Source of the DNA: a virus
DNA: 29,573 nt
Virus record (IMG/VR): IMGVR_UViG_3300035698_017723
Span: 1 to 29,573 of that record
Strand: one strand, 5' to 3'
Shown one piece after another: positions 1 through 6,520 of this stretch; the first letter of the stretch is position 1, and each line of letters starts with the position of its first letter. The notes below the pieces were generated by a model that was not told where the DNA came from, did not search any database, and saw only the letters and a list, made by a program, of their open reading frames with translations. The translations under genes were made by a program, and so were the position numbers.

Positions 1-1
1 G

Positions 2-20
2 CCACGATCTTTTCTCGTGG
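2..20 (+). other. Hairpin upstream of methyltransferase gene
   Basis: CCACGA (2-7) pairs with TCGTGG (15-20) around a 7-nt loop, about 35 nt before the first gene. No clear T-tract follows on the + strand, so it is not a textbook terminator. It may end the gene lying left of the window or shape the 5' leader of the next one. Confidence 0.4.
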
Positions 21-54
21 GTGCTTATGTTATGTGTAACGACAGGAGATTAAA

Positions 55-579
55 ATGGATAGCCAAAAAATTCTTTATAACAAAACAGGAAATGATGAGG
101 CATATACTCCAGAATATGGAGTAATCCCGATATTGAAGTATATACCAAAAGATTTTATTATTTGGTGTCCTTTTGATAAATTTGATTCTGCATTTGTTAA
201 ATTGATAAGCAAAACTAATAAAGTAATATATACACATATAGAAACAGGACAAGATTTTTTTGAATATGAACCAAATGAACATTGGGATTGTATTATAAGC
301 AACCCTCCATTTAAAAATAAACGAAAGTTTTTTGAAAGAGCATTAAGTTTTAACAAACCATTTGCATTAATAATGACAAATGCTTGGCTAAATGACGCAT
401 ATTCAAAAAAAGTGTTTATGGAAACGAATAAACAAATGCAATTATTGATGTTTGATAAAAGAATAAAATTTAATAATCCTTATGGAAGACCGAATAATAA
501 AATAACTTTTAGCAGTAGTTATTTTTGTTATGACTTTCTTCCAAAAGATTTAATTACAGAAAAACTAAGTTGCACATAA
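55..579 (+). CDS. Phage DNA N6-adenine methyltransferase-like protein
   Basis: This 174-residue protein carries the NPPF motif (residues 83-86, context CIISNPPF), which is the catalytic motif IV of N6-adenine methyltransferases that hold the flipped adenine. The N-terminal YTPEYGVIPIL and the segment KKFFERALSF-like after the motif are typical of short phage adenine methyltransferases. No obvious separate target-recognition domain is seen and the protein is short for a full Dam enzyme. The start is set by an AGGAGA SD 6-7 nt before the ATG. By family it would use S-adenosylmethionine to methylate adenine in DNA, perhaps protecting phage DNA from restriction. A nucleic-acid methyltransferase acting on RNA cannot be excluded. 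Confidence 0.75.
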   Translation: MDSQKILYNKTGNDEAYTPEYGVIPILKYIPKDFIIWCPFDKFDSAFVKLISKTNKVIYTHIETGQDFFEYEPNEHWDCIISNPPFKNKRKFFERALSFNKPFALIMTNAWLNDAYSKKVFMETNKQMQLLMFDKRIKFNNPYGRPNNKITFSSSYFCYDFLPKDLITEKLSCT

Positions 580-626
580 CTGCCAGTATGCTATGCGAGT
601 GAAGCGTGGCATAGATAGGCTGTTAT
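576..626 (+). other. Long imperfect intergenic hairpin
   Basis: ATAAC (576-580) pairs with GTTAT (622-626), GCC (582-584) with GGC (618-620), TAT (587-589) with ATA (615-617), and CTATGC (591-596) with GCATAG (609-614). A 12-nt loop remains. The hairpin begins within the stop codon of the methyltransferase gene and ends just before the SD of the next gene. There is no T-tract, so an mRNA-processing or translation-control element is more likely than a terminator. Confidence 0.5.
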
Positions 627-638
627 GAAGGAGAAATA

Positions 639-773
639 ATGATAGAAGTAGGAGACAAGATAACCTATCAAGATGGTTATATTATACTAATTACAAACAG
701 CGACCAATGCACTCTTGCAAATACAGAATATGAAAATGGTCAAATAAAAAACATTGAAAAAGCAAAATGGTAG
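639..773 (+). CDS. Small hypothetical protein (44 aa)
   Basis: The ATG follows a GAAGGAG SD at good spacing. The product begins MIEVGDKITYQDGYI and resembles a small beta-strand-rich protein with a 'VGDxI' opening. No family is recognised. It lies in the run of small genes after the methyltransferase. Confidence 0.55.
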   Translation: MIEVGDKITYQDGYIILITNSDQCTLANTEYENGQIKNIEKAKW

Positions 774-796
774 GAATAAAAAATAAGGATGATAAT

Positions 797-958
797 ATGT
801 GCGAATTATGTAAAGACAAATTAGCTATTGGAGATGATTTTGGGGATAATACCTGTACTTTTGTTTGCGGATTACAAAAAGACCATCCGGGAAAATGTAG
901 AGAAGTATTTACGTCAGACGGAAGGGAAGACATTGTAATTGAATGGAATAAAAAATAA
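797..958 (+). CDS. Small Cys-containing protein (53 aa)
   Basis: The start at 797 is preferred because an AAGGA SD lies 8 nt upstream; an in-frame ATG at 767 overlaps the previous stop but has a poorer SD. The product starts MCELCKDKL and has four cysteines (CELC, then TC and VC/KC), so one metal-binding knuckle is possible. A segment HPGKCREVF follows. Function unknown. Confidence 0.55.
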   Translation: MCELCKDKLAIGDDFGDNTCTFVCGLQKDHPGKCREVFTSDGREDIVIEWNKK

Positions 959-972
959 ACATAGGAGATAAT

Positions 973-1188
973 ATGGGATTATATGTTGATATTATTAATG
1001 ATGGGACTGGAAATAATCAGATAGCTAATTATGATTATAAGATACTTATTAATGATAAAATCATTGAGAGTGGTAGAATAGAACATTACTACCGAGCTAA
1101 AGGTGCTGTGCAATTAGTTAAAGAAGTTGCGCTTGATGCAGATAGAAAACATCTTGATAAAATTGTCAAGACACTGGAGAAAAAATGA
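973..1188 (+). CDS. Hypothetical protein (71 aa)
   Basis: A strong AGGAGA SD precedes the ATG. The product is a mixed-charge small protein (MGLYVDIINDGTGNN...) with a predicted helical C-terminal half rich in Lys. It overlaps the next gene by ATGA, which suggests translational coupling. No family recognised. Confidence 0.6.
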   Translation: MGLYVDIINDGTGNNQIANYDYKILINDKIIESGRIEHYYRAKGAVQLVKEVALDADRKHLDKIVKTLEKK

Positions 1189-1391
1189 AAAAACAAACTG
1201 AATACATAATTTTCCCACCCGGATATAACTTGCCAATTGCACATTATAACACAATGAAACAGGTAAGAAAAATGTTGAAAAGAAACAGCGACAAATGGAT
1301 TCTTGTAACAAAATGGATACAAACAAAATCTCATAAGTATTCTAGTTCTTGTTGGGCAAAATACTGTAAATACAAAGAAGAATGTGTATAA
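1185..1391 (+). CDS. Hypothetical protein (68 aa)
   Basis: The start codon overlaps the upstream stop (ATGA) and an AGAAAAA purine run lies upstream. The product is basic, Lys- and Trp-containing, and ends with SCWAKYCKYKEECV, which has three cysteines near the C-terminus. Function unknown. Confidence 0.55.
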   Translation: MKKQTEYIIFPPGYNLPIAHYNTMKQVRKMLKRNSDKWILVTKWIQTKSHKYSSSCWAKYCKYKEECV

Positions 1392-1417
1392 CAGACTAAT
1401 ACCGTGGGAGGTAGAGC

Positions 1418-1585
1418 ATGAAACAAACAAAAGAATTTAAAGATAAATGTTATCTTACAATGATACATAAGATAAATTTATTTATAAAAAGTCCTAAGGT
1501 TGCAATTACTGGGTTGTTTATCAGTAGATGCAAAGGCAAAAATAAAGCTACGCTTAACTACACATGCAAACAGGAGGCAATATGA
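1418..1585 (+). CDS. Small basic hypothetical protein (55 aa)
   Basis: The ATG follows GGGAGGTAGAGC, an adequate SD. The product begins MKQTKEFKDKCYLTM, is strongly basic and has a short hydrophobic stretch (VAITGLFI). It overlaps the next gene by four bases (ATGA at 1582). Function unknown. Confidence 0.5.
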   Translation: MKQTKEFKDKCYLTMIHKINLFIKSPKVAITGLFISRCKGKNKATLNYTCKQEAI

Positions 1586-1725
1586 TATATAAAATAGTAA
1601 TTGAAGAACTTCCAATGATAACAGCTGATAGCATAACAGCAGCTACAGTTCAAGCTACAGATATAATAAGTGATATTGCTTATGAAAAAAAATATCAACT
1701 TAAGCTCATAGAGAAAATACCATGA
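1582..1725 (+). CDS. Small hypothetical protein (47 aa)
   Basis: A strong CAGGAGG SD lies 5-6 nt before the ATG. The product (MIYKIVIEELPMITADS...) reads as a small alpha/beta protein with an Ala/Thr-rich middle. ATGA overlaps occur on both sides, so it sits in a translationally coupled string. No family recognised. Confidence 0.55.
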   Translation: MIYKIVIEELPMITADSITAATVQATDIISDIAYEKKYQLKLIEKIP

Positions 1726-1925
1726 TTGGATATAAGGATAAAACATGGTGTCCATATAATGATTGTGAAGCATTTAGTGTTTGTGAACGAGCACTAACTG
1801 AACAAATAAGAAAAGATGCAAAAAAATGGTGGGGTGGGAGCAATAGAGTACCAATAATGCAATTTGCTAAAAGACCTCAATGTTTTGCGATATCAATAGG
1901 AGAACTTAAACCAATTAATACATAA
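1722..1925 (+). CDS. Small Cys-cluster protein (67 aa)
   Basis: The start overlaps the preceding stop (ATGA). The N-terminus contains TWCPYNDCEAFSVCERAL, a C-x5-C-x5-C cluster similar in spirit to the cysteine patches in the small genes at 2848, 3197, 3439, 3708 and 15336. A conserved-looking WWGG follows. Metal or Fe-S binding is plausible but not shown. The stop codon abuts a tRNA-like element. Confidence 0.6.
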   Translation: MIGYKDKTWCPYNDCEAFSVCERALTEQIRKDAKKWWGGSNRVPIMQFAKRPQCFAISIGELKPINT

Positions 1926-1999
1926 GGTGGGAAAGGTTGTAATAACCTTGGTAAATTAGTTGTTTTACGCTAATTGTAGTTCAAATCTACACCCACCTC
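1925..1999 (+). tRNA. tRNA-like element with irregular anticodon arm
   Basis: The acceptor AGGTGGG (1925-1931) pairs fully with CCCACCT (1992-1998). The T-arm is canonical: TGTAG / CTACA around TTCAAAT (1980-1986). In the D-arm position AAGGTT (1933-1938) pairs with AACCTT (1944-1949), but the loop lacks the usual GG. The middle arm can form GTAAA (1951-1955)/TTTAC (1964-1968) with an 8-nt loop, or AATTAG/CTAATT with a 10-nt loop. Overall length (about 75 nt) is right for a tRNA, but the anticodon cannot be assigned. It starts in the stop codon of the preceding gene. Confidence 0.55.
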
Positions 2000-2023
2000 C
2001 ATTATAAACCCACAGGAGGACAC

Positions 2024-2107
2024 ATGACAGGACAAGATTGGATACCTTTTATGATTACCATAATGTTAGTCATTTTCTATTGGTTTAGTTTAGACCATAA
2101 GGAGTAG
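2024..2107 (+). CDS. 27-residue single-pass membrane peptide
   Basis: A perfect-looking CAGGAGG SD lies 6 nt before the ATG. The product (MTGQDWIPFMITIM...) is almost wholly one hydrophobic segment (about residues 7-22) with a short polar C-terminus SLDHKE. It could be a membrane-anchored small phage peptide; no evidence shows it is a holin. Confidence 0.5.
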   Translation: MTGQDWIPFMITIMLVIFYWFSLDHKE

Positions 2108-2112
2108 AAATA

Positions 2113-2481
2113 ATGAAATATATAACAAAGTTTGATCGTGGAGACTATGTATTTGCTATAGTACAAAAAGGCGTATACACAAAAGTTATTTGTGCTTTGT
2201 GTGAAGGAAAAGGAAGAGTTCCATTATCAAATTCACTTCAAACTATGGTATGTCCTCGATGTGGTGGACAAAAAACATTTAATGTTGATGGTAGATTAGT
2301 ATGGAAAGTAGATGAAGGTGGCATAGTAGATAGAACACAAATTATAGATAAACCCAATAATCTTCTTATACAAATTACATTTATTGGTAGTACTCGTTGG
2401 AAATGTGAAAAAGATATATTCTTAACCAGAAAACATGCTCAAGTAGAATGCGACAGGAGGAATGGTGAAAATAATTACTAA
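2113..2481 (+). CDS. DnaJ-type zinc-finger protein, paralogue A (122 aa)
   Basis: CALCEGKGRV and CPRCGGQK (about residues 27-58) form two CxxCxGxG-type knuckles, the zinc-binding pattern of the DnaJ cysteine-rich domain. The protein opens MKYITKFDRGD and closes HAQVECDRRNG. Both ends and the knuckles are repeated in the next gene, so the two are tandem duplicates. It overlaps that gene by 20 nt. It lacks a J domain, so it is not a co-chaperone of the usual type; a small zinc-stabilised adaptor or nucleic-acid binder is possible. Confidence 0.65.
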   Translation: MKYITKFDRGDYVFAIVQKGVYTKVICALCEGKGRVPLSNSLQTMVCPRCGGQKTFNVDGRLVWKVDEGGIVDRTQIIDKPNNLLIQITFIGSTRWKCEKDIFLTRKHAQVECDRRNGENNY

Positions 2482-2845
2482 GTTTGATTTGGGTCAAGAA
2501 ATAAATATAATAGAAAAAAGAAGAACAAGAAATACTTGTCCCCTATGTAGTGGAAAAAAAGTGGTAACGATAATAGAATCTTTAACTTCAATTCGTTGTC
2601 CAAAATGTATGGGGCGAGGTTACACCTTAGACTTCGTTAATACAAAATGGAAAGTTATGGAATATCCAAAAATAATTGAGTATATTCGTGTAGAAAAATT
2701 TATTGATCATGCAAATAGTGATAATAGGACAATATACAAAGCCATGGTACATGATAAAAATTATATGATGGAAGAAAAGAATATGTTTTTAACACTAACA
2801 CAGGCTCAACTTGAATGTGATAGGCGAAACGAAAATGGAGAATAA
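2462..2845 (+). CDS. DnaJ-type zinc-finger protein, paralogue B (127 aa)
   Basis: This protein shares with its upstream neighbour the opening KIITKFDLGQ, the paired knuckles CPLCSGKK and CPKCMGRG (about residues 26-52), and the ending QAQLECDRRN. The SD GACAGGAGG lies inside the 3' end of the upstream gene. Divergence in the middle is high, so the duplication is old. Function unknown. Confidence 0.65.
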   Translation: MVKIITKFDLGQEINIIEKRRTRNTCPLCSGKKVVTIIESLTSIRCPKCMGRGYTLDFVNTKWKVMEYPKIIEYIRVEKFIDHANSDNRTIYKAMVHDKNYMMEEKNMFLTLTQAQLECDRRNENGE

Positions 2846-2847
2846 CC

Positions 2848-2979
2848 ATGAAAGGAATAGCAACATTACCAACTGAAAGCAGAATCCCTTATGATATTTG
2901 CGAAGAATGTGAATTTAAAAAAGATTGCACCATAGCATATACAAATGCTGCATTTGAATGTGATAAGGAAAACAAATAA
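2848..2979 (+). CDS. Small Cys-cluster protein (43 aa)
   Basis: The ATG follows ATGGAGAATAACC. The product contains YDICEECEFKKDCTIAY, a C-x2-C-x5-C cluster plus a later Cys, matching the pattern of other mini-proteins in this block (for example CNLCIHQSIC at 15336). A zinc or Fe-S site is plausible. Confidence 0.55.
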   Translation: MKGIATLPTESRIPYDICEECEFKKDCTIAYTNAAFECDKENK

Positions 2980-3004
2980 AATCTAGTAATCAATAGGAGC
3001 AATT

Positions 3005-3145
3005 ATGGATGTTGAAAAAAAAGACACTGAAGACCTACAAAAGGAAATTGCACGATTAGAAAGTTTAAATGGTACAGCATCAAAAGAACTTTTATGTTTC
3101 TGTTGCATGCACCAAGAGCTTCTTAAGCGTGATGTCATTAAATGA
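3005..3145 (+). CDS. Small hypothetical protein (46 aa)
   Basis: The SD AGGAGC precedes the ATG. The product has a charged helical N-terminal half (DTEDLQKEIARLESL) and then ELLCFCCMHQELL with three cysteines. Function unknown. Confidence 0.5.
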   Translation: MDVEKKDTEDLQKEIARLESLNGTASKELLCFCCMHQELLKRDVIK

Positions 3146-3154
3146 ACAAAATAT

Positions 3155-3184
3155 TATGTAACTAGGCTTCGGTCTAGTTACATA
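3155..3184 (+). other. 13-bp hairpin with UUCG tetraloop
   Basis: TATGTAACTAG (3155-3165) pairs with CTAGTTACATA (3174-3184). The stem continues through a G-T wobble and a C-G pair that closes a TTCG loop (3168-3171). No T-tract follows, and an SD plus ATG begin within 12 nt. It therefore fits an mRNA-stabilising or processing hairpin at the head of the next operon better than a terminator. Confidence 0.6.
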
Positions 3185-3196
3185 TTGAGAGGAATA

Positions 3197-3442
3197 ATGA
3201 GAAAAGCAGATTTTACCCATGTGACTAACATAGGAAAAGCATTGAGTACAACTAAGAGAATATTAGAAAACGATGGATGTTATTGTGTTAATTGTTATCA
3301 TTGTCCTTTTGATGGAACAGAATATTGTGCTAGCGACATGACGATTAATGCAAAATCATTTTTACATTTATTTGATAATCAAAAATATTTTATTTTACAT
3401 GGGATGAAATTTTATGAACAAGATTTTCGAGGTGTAAAATGA
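3197..3442 (+). CDS. Small Cys-cluster protein, first of three tandem genes (81 aa)
   Basis: The start at 3197 has a GAGAGGA SD; a TTG 12 nt upstream is rejected. The middle carries CYCVNCYHCPFDGTEYC (about residues 28-44), with the CxxCP signature shared by the next two genes. The C-terminal half (SFLHLFDNQ...) has the same FxxF-type hydrophobic layout as those genes. It overlaps the next gene by four bases. Possible metal-binding protein, function unknown. Confidence 0.6.
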   Translation: MRKADFTHVTNIGKALSTTKRILENDGCYCVNCYHCPFDGTEYCASDMTINAKSFLHLFDNQKYFILHGMKFYEQDFRGVK

Positions 3443-3711
3443 AATTAAAAGATTTTAATGTTAAAAATCATCCAATTGGAACATATATTTGTACAACTAG
3501 AAGATTATTAGATAAAATGCGAAATAATACACATGTGCGTTGTAATGGAACTTTTATGGATTGTGATATGTGTCCGTTAAAAAGCGTAATATGTCCAAAT
3601 GAAAATAATAAAAGTTTTATACCATATTGGGAAACTTTTTTAAAAATAACCAGTAACATACGTCATATAAAAATAGGTGGTAATACCTTTTATTTTGGGA
3701 AGGAAAGATGA
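3439..3711 (+). CDS. Small Cys-cluster protein, second of three (90 aa)
   Basis: Contains C-x6-C-x2-CP-x6-CP (CNGTFMDCDMCPLKSVICP, about residues 35-53). The C-terminus YWETFLKITSNIRHIKIG aligns with YWKIFIILADNMRSVEIG of the next gene. ATGA overlaps on both sides indicate coupled translation. The conserved four-Cys spacing suggests a zinc or Fe-S site. Confidence 0.6.
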   Translation: MKLKDFNVKNHPIGTYICTTRRLLDKMRNNTHVRCNGTFMDCDMCPLKSVICPNENNKSFIPYWETFLKITSNIRHIKIGGNTFYFGKER

Positions 3712-3968
3712 TATTATCAGATTTTGAAACTCCACTATATCCATTAAAAATGTATGTGAAAATGTCTAGAAAATTAATAGAAATGAAAAGAGCATTACCC
3801 GGTTTTAAGGGTAAATGTCTTAGTACAGGAAGAGAATGTATGCAATGTCCTCTTGTAATAAAAATATGCCCATATACAGAAAAACCCGAAAAATATTGGA
3901 AAATATTCATTATACTAGCGGACAATATGCGTAGTGTAGAAATAGGAAACAGGATGTTTAATTTTTAA
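3708..3968 (+). CDS. Small Cys-cluster protein, third of three (86 aa)
   Basis: Contains CLSTGRECMQCPLVIKICP (about residues 37-55), the same C-x6-C-x2-CP-x5-CP array as the preceding gene, and the same C-terminal YWxxF...N-R-x-x-IG pattern. These two are clear tandem paralogues and the gene at 3197 is a more distant member. Function unknown. Confidence 0.6.
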   Translation: MILSDFETPLYPLKMYVKMSRKLIEMKRALPGFKGKCLSTGRECMQCPLVIKICPYTEKPEKYWKIFIILADNMRSVEIGNRMFNF

Positions 3969-3979
3969 ACGGAGGAATA

Positions 3980-4180
3980 ATGGTTGAACCATTAATAAAA
4001 GTAGGGCATATTATTATGCCAATAGCAAATATTGCATATTTATATAAAATAGCTACTAATACAAATAAAATTTACATAAGAAATATGAATAATTCTGGAG
4101 TAGAAGGTATTTTTGAAAACGAAAAAGAAAGAAACGAATGGTATGATAAATTTACAGATAAGTTTGTAACCAAAATATGA
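3980..4180 (+). CDS. Hypothetical protein (66 aa)
   Basis: A strong ACGGAGG SD precedes the ATG. The product (MVEPLIKVGHIIMP...) looks like a small beta-rich fold with the phrase YIRNMNNSGVEG followed by a charged tail FENEKERNEWYD. No family recognised. About 100 nt without a supported gene follows. Confidence 0.6.
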   Translation: MVEPLIKVGHIIMPIANIAYLYKIATNTNKIYIRNMNNSGVEGIFENEKERNEWYDKFTDKFVTKI

Positions 4181-4284
4181 GTTCTAAGAACAAATAATAC
4201 TTATATGGTCTTTGGATATTACTTTTATATTTAATGCGCTTAGGATTAAGATTTGATATACTCAGAAGGAAATGGAGGAACATT

Positions 4285-4434
4285 ATGCAAGACAAACCAT
4301 CAGTTAAATTTTTAATAGAGGCAGTTGCTGCAACTTGGGTTTCAAATGGACAAAATGAAGAATCCTTTTGGGAAAACTCAGCGGACATCGACAATGCAAT
4401 TACAGATTTAATAAAAAAGAAAGAAAAAAAATAG
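4285..4434 (+). CDS. Small hypothetical protein (49 aa)
   Basis: The start at 4285 is preferred because ATGGAGGA lies 5-8 nt upstream; an in-frame ATG at 4234 has no SD. The product starts MQDKPSVKFLIEAV and ends in a Lys-rich tail. Function unknown. Confidence 0.5.
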   Translation: MQDKPSVKFLIEAVAATWVSNGQNEESFWENSADIDNAITDLIKKKEKK

Positions 4435-4443
4435 GTAGCTATT

Positions 4444-4692
4444 ATGATAAAAAGCGGAAAAATGATTATTTCAAATGAAAAAGGTCATACAAAAGAAGGA
4501 ACATTTACCGATGTAGATGGCTTCCTAATTATTGAATTTGGAAAGAAAGTATATAAATATGTTGAAATAACTAAAGAAAATATTGAAGAGTTATTTGAGC
4601 AACGAAAGATTTTATTCACTGAAGTAAAAAGAGTGAACAAACGAATTATGGTAGCAGAGAATCTGCTAAAATGGTCAAAGAAAGATGCATAA
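4444..4692 (+). CDS. Hypothetical protein (82 aa)
   Basis: The SD is weak (AGGTAGC). The N-terminal half reads as short beta strands (GKMIISNEKGHTKEG...), and the C-terminal half as a charged amphipathic helix (ENIEELFEQRKILFTEVK...). It is the last gene before a structured non-coding stretch. Function unknown. Confidence 0.55.
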   Translation: MIKSGKMIISNEKGHTKEGTFTDVDGFLIIEFGKKVYKYVEITKENIEELFEQRKILFTEVKRVNKRIMVAENLLKWSKKDA

Positions 4693-4732
4693 TATGTTAA
4701 TGCAATTATGTTGTTATTAGTGTATTGTGACA

Positions 4733-4832
4733 GAGGTTGTTATTGAATAAGGAAGACGAAAGCCTCGGCCAGAATGGTAAGAATTTACCAACTTCGCCTC
4801 GTTAGTAGAAATCAATAAGATATAACAACCTC
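4733..4832 (+). ncRNA. Structured non-coding RNA closed by an 11-bp stem
   Basis: GAGGTTGTTAT (4733-4743) pairs perfectly with ATAACAACCTC (4822-4832). An alternative inner pairing TTATTGA/TCAATAA (4740-4746 with 4812-4818) can compete. Inside, TGGTAA (4775-4780) pairs with TTACCA (4785-4790) around GAAT, and CGAA (4757-4760) can pair with TTCG (4793-4796). No credible ORF crosses it and it ends about 10 nt before the SD of the next gene. It could be a regulatory leader, a ribozyme-like element or an independent small RNA; no known family was recognised. Confidence 0.55.
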
Positions 4833-4852
4833 GTATATTTTTAGGAGATAAA

Positions 4853-5167
4853 ATGTTTACATTAAATTTATTATTAGACGAAAAAACATTAGATAAGTTG
4901 ACAATGTTATTATGTCCAGACACACTTGGATTAAAAAACTTAACACTAATTAAATGCAGAACAGCAAAAGATGATAGCAAGGTTTGCTTAGTATGTTGGC
5001 GTAAGGCAATTATGAAACACAATAAAAAAGTTGAGAAAATGGAACTATTGAAAACAAGACAGGAAAAACAAACTGTTCCATCAATAATGGACACAACTGA
5101 ATGGTGTCGACGATGTGGGTGTAATACAGTACATTCAGATGATGCCTGTATAGCCTGTGGCTATTGA
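4853..5167 (+). CDS. Zinc-ribbon protein (104 aa)
   Basis: A TTTAGGAGAT SD precedes the ATG. The C-terminus WCRRCGCNTVHSDDACIACGY (about residues 84-104) has the CxxC...CxxC spacing of a zinc ribbon, and a second CLVCW pair lies in the middle. The N-terminal part (FTLNLLLDEKTLDKL) is helical. A nucleic-acid-binding or adaptor role would be usual for such a ribbon, but the target is unknown. Confidence 0.6.
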   Translation: MFTLNLLLDEKTLDKLTMLLCPDTLGLKNLTLIKCRTAKDDSKVCLVCWRKAIMKHNKKVEKMELLKTRQEKQTVPSIMDTTEWCRRCGCNTVHSDDACIACGY

Positions 5168-5168
5168 T

Positions 5169-5555
5169 ATGGAAACTCTACTTTATGATGCAATAAAAAT
5201 AAACTACATGATGCCCATATCGGGATATTTAGTAGCAACGAAAAACTGGAATGGATATAAACCATTGTATCGTGATTATAGAATACAACAAAATAGAACA
5301 ATGGATGCATTGGGTGGTTTTATATTAGATACAAAAAAAAATACACTTAAGTCAAATTATTTTTATTTATTCACGAAATTTTCTGATGCCAAAAAAGAAA
5401 TGCAATTATGTATCCCGTTACAACCAGCAATGTTTAAGATTGAAATTAAAACAAGTCAAAATGATATGTATAGTGGATTTGTTATGGGGAAAAAATGTTT
5501 AGCAATAAGAACCGTAAAGATTCCTCTTATGCCAATATTATCATTTGATAGGTAG
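5169..5555 (+). CDS. Hypothetical protein (128 aa)
   Basis: The start is uncertain: ATG at 5169 follows the upstream stop at once (TGATATG), and GTG at 5157 is the in-frame alternative. Neither has a good SD, so re-initiation after the zinc-ribbon gene is likely. The product (METLLYDAIKINYMMPISGY...) is Tyr- and Phe-rich with no recognised motif. Confidence 0.5.
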   Translation: METLLYDAIKINYMMPISGYLVATKNWNGYKPLYRDYRIQQNRTMDALGGFILDTKKNTLKSNYFYLFTKFSDAKKEMQLCIPLQPAMFKIEIKTSQNDMYSGFVMGKKCLAIRTVKIPLMPILSFDR

Positions 5556-5560
5556 GTATT

Positions 5561-6028
5561 ATGAAACACAACCCTAGGGAATATGACAAAGAAGTAGTTA
5601 GTTGTATAGTGAAAGGTGTAGCTTATCCAAATGCATATATTAGAACATTCAATAATGATGTTAGGATATCACATAGAGGAAGAGAAGGATATCTTCATTA
5701 TTATTATTGGGTTGATGAAGTATATAATTTTAAGGTTATAAAAATAAGAAAAACCGTACCAATTGTTATTGCGAAAATGATGGCAAATGAAGGTATACCA
5801 GTTTCTCCATATTCATGGAAAAATAGCAGCTATATATCACATGAAGGACATAAACGATACAAAAATATTTTTGATTATAATAAACTCAAATGGACTAAAA
5901 CTCAAATGTTCTTGTATCAATATGATAAATATCCTGTTTATAAAAAAATAAAATTTGTTTTCGTTGATCAAAAAGGAGTTGCATATACAGAATCAATGTT
6001 AATGAAATTATTAAAAAAATATTATTAA
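5561..6028 (+). CDS. Hypothetical protein (155 aa)
   Basis: The ATG follows GATAGGTAGGTATT, a modest SD. The protein is Tyr/Lys-rich, with HYYYWVDEVYNF near residue 47 and a basic C-terminus. No catalytic motif was found. It is the last gene before a palindrome and a new gene cluster. Confidence 0.55.
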   Translation: MKHNPREYDKEVVSCIVKGVAYPNAYIRTFNNDVRISHRGREGYLHYYYWVDEVYNFKVIKIRKTVPIVIAKMMANEGIPVSPYSWKNSSYISHEGHKRYKNIFDYNKLKWTKTQMFLYQYDKYPVYKKIKFVFVDQKGVAYTESMLMKLLKKYY

Positions 6029-6051
6029 TTTCTCACAAAACAATAAGTATG

Positions 6052-6076
6052 CCTTTTTAGTGGCCACTAAGAAAGG
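6052..6076 (+). promoter_or_regulatory. Perfect 14-bp palindrome within a larger inverted repeat
   Basis: TTAGTGGCCACTAA (6057-6070) is a perfect palindrome, extended by CCTTT / AAAGG flanks (6052-6076) with a wobble and one bulge. It lies about 65 nt upstream of the strongly codon-biased gene at 6140. It could be a dimeric repressor operator or an RNA hairpin. The half site AGTGG recurs in the inverted repeat at 10486. Confidence 0.45.
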
Positions 6077-6139
6077 ATAAAAATAGGCGTGTGTGTTAAT
6101 CAAAGACTCATTTCATCAACCAAAATCAGGAGAGAAAAG

Positions 6140-6517
6140 ATGAATTATCAAAAAACAGCAGTTATCGTTAGAGACGCACAAATGTATCGCGAAGTTGTAG
6201 AACTTTTAACTAAAGGTGGATGCAACACTGACAACATCGGTCCAAGTAGAGGACTTTTCGTTATCACAAGCGGTCCAAAATCCGGTCGTGTAGATTACCT
6301 TGCACGCAATCACCCTTGTGTTTATACTTGTATAAAGAAAGCATTAGACAAAGGCTACGACATTGTAATGGGCGAAGATTTCTTAGCAAATCCAAAGCTT
6401 CTAACAGTTTGGAAAAAACCAGTTGCTTTAAAAACTATTATGGTTAATGGCACCAAAGTTTCAGAAGCTACAGTTATCGCTGGTCTTGAAGCATTGTTAG
6501 CAAATATTAAAAAATAA
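6140..6517 (+). CDS. Tandem-family protein 1 of 3, probably highly expressed (125 aa)
   Basis: A strong CAGGAGAG SD precedes the ATG; an in-frame upstream start at 6089 lacks one. The product shares with the next two genes an opening [AI]VIV/AIIC, a REVVELLTKGG helix, a FLxxP...VWKK segment and, with the third, a helical ending LEALLANIKK. Codon use differs clearly from its neighbours: many C-ending codons, fewer A/T-ending ones, as expected for a highly translated gene. No catalytic motif was seen; a small alpha/beta protein made in quantity is inferred. Confidence 0.65.
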   Translation: MNYQKTAVIVRDAQMYREVVELLTKGGCNTDNIGPSRGLFVITSGPKSGRVDYLARNHPCVYTCIKKALDKGYDIVMGEDFLANPKLLTVWKKPVALKTIMVNGTKVSEATVIAGLEALLANIKK

Positions 6518-6520
6518 CTT

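Noticed and set aside
4234-4284. Extended N-terminus for the 49-residue protein
   Set aside because: The upstream ATG has no SD and adds a basic segment that includes the SD-bearing leader; the ATG at 4285 has ATGGAGGA.
4717-5094. - strand 125-codon open frame
   Set aside because: Crosses the structured RNA at 4733 and the zinc-ribbon gene in antisense; no SD or motif.
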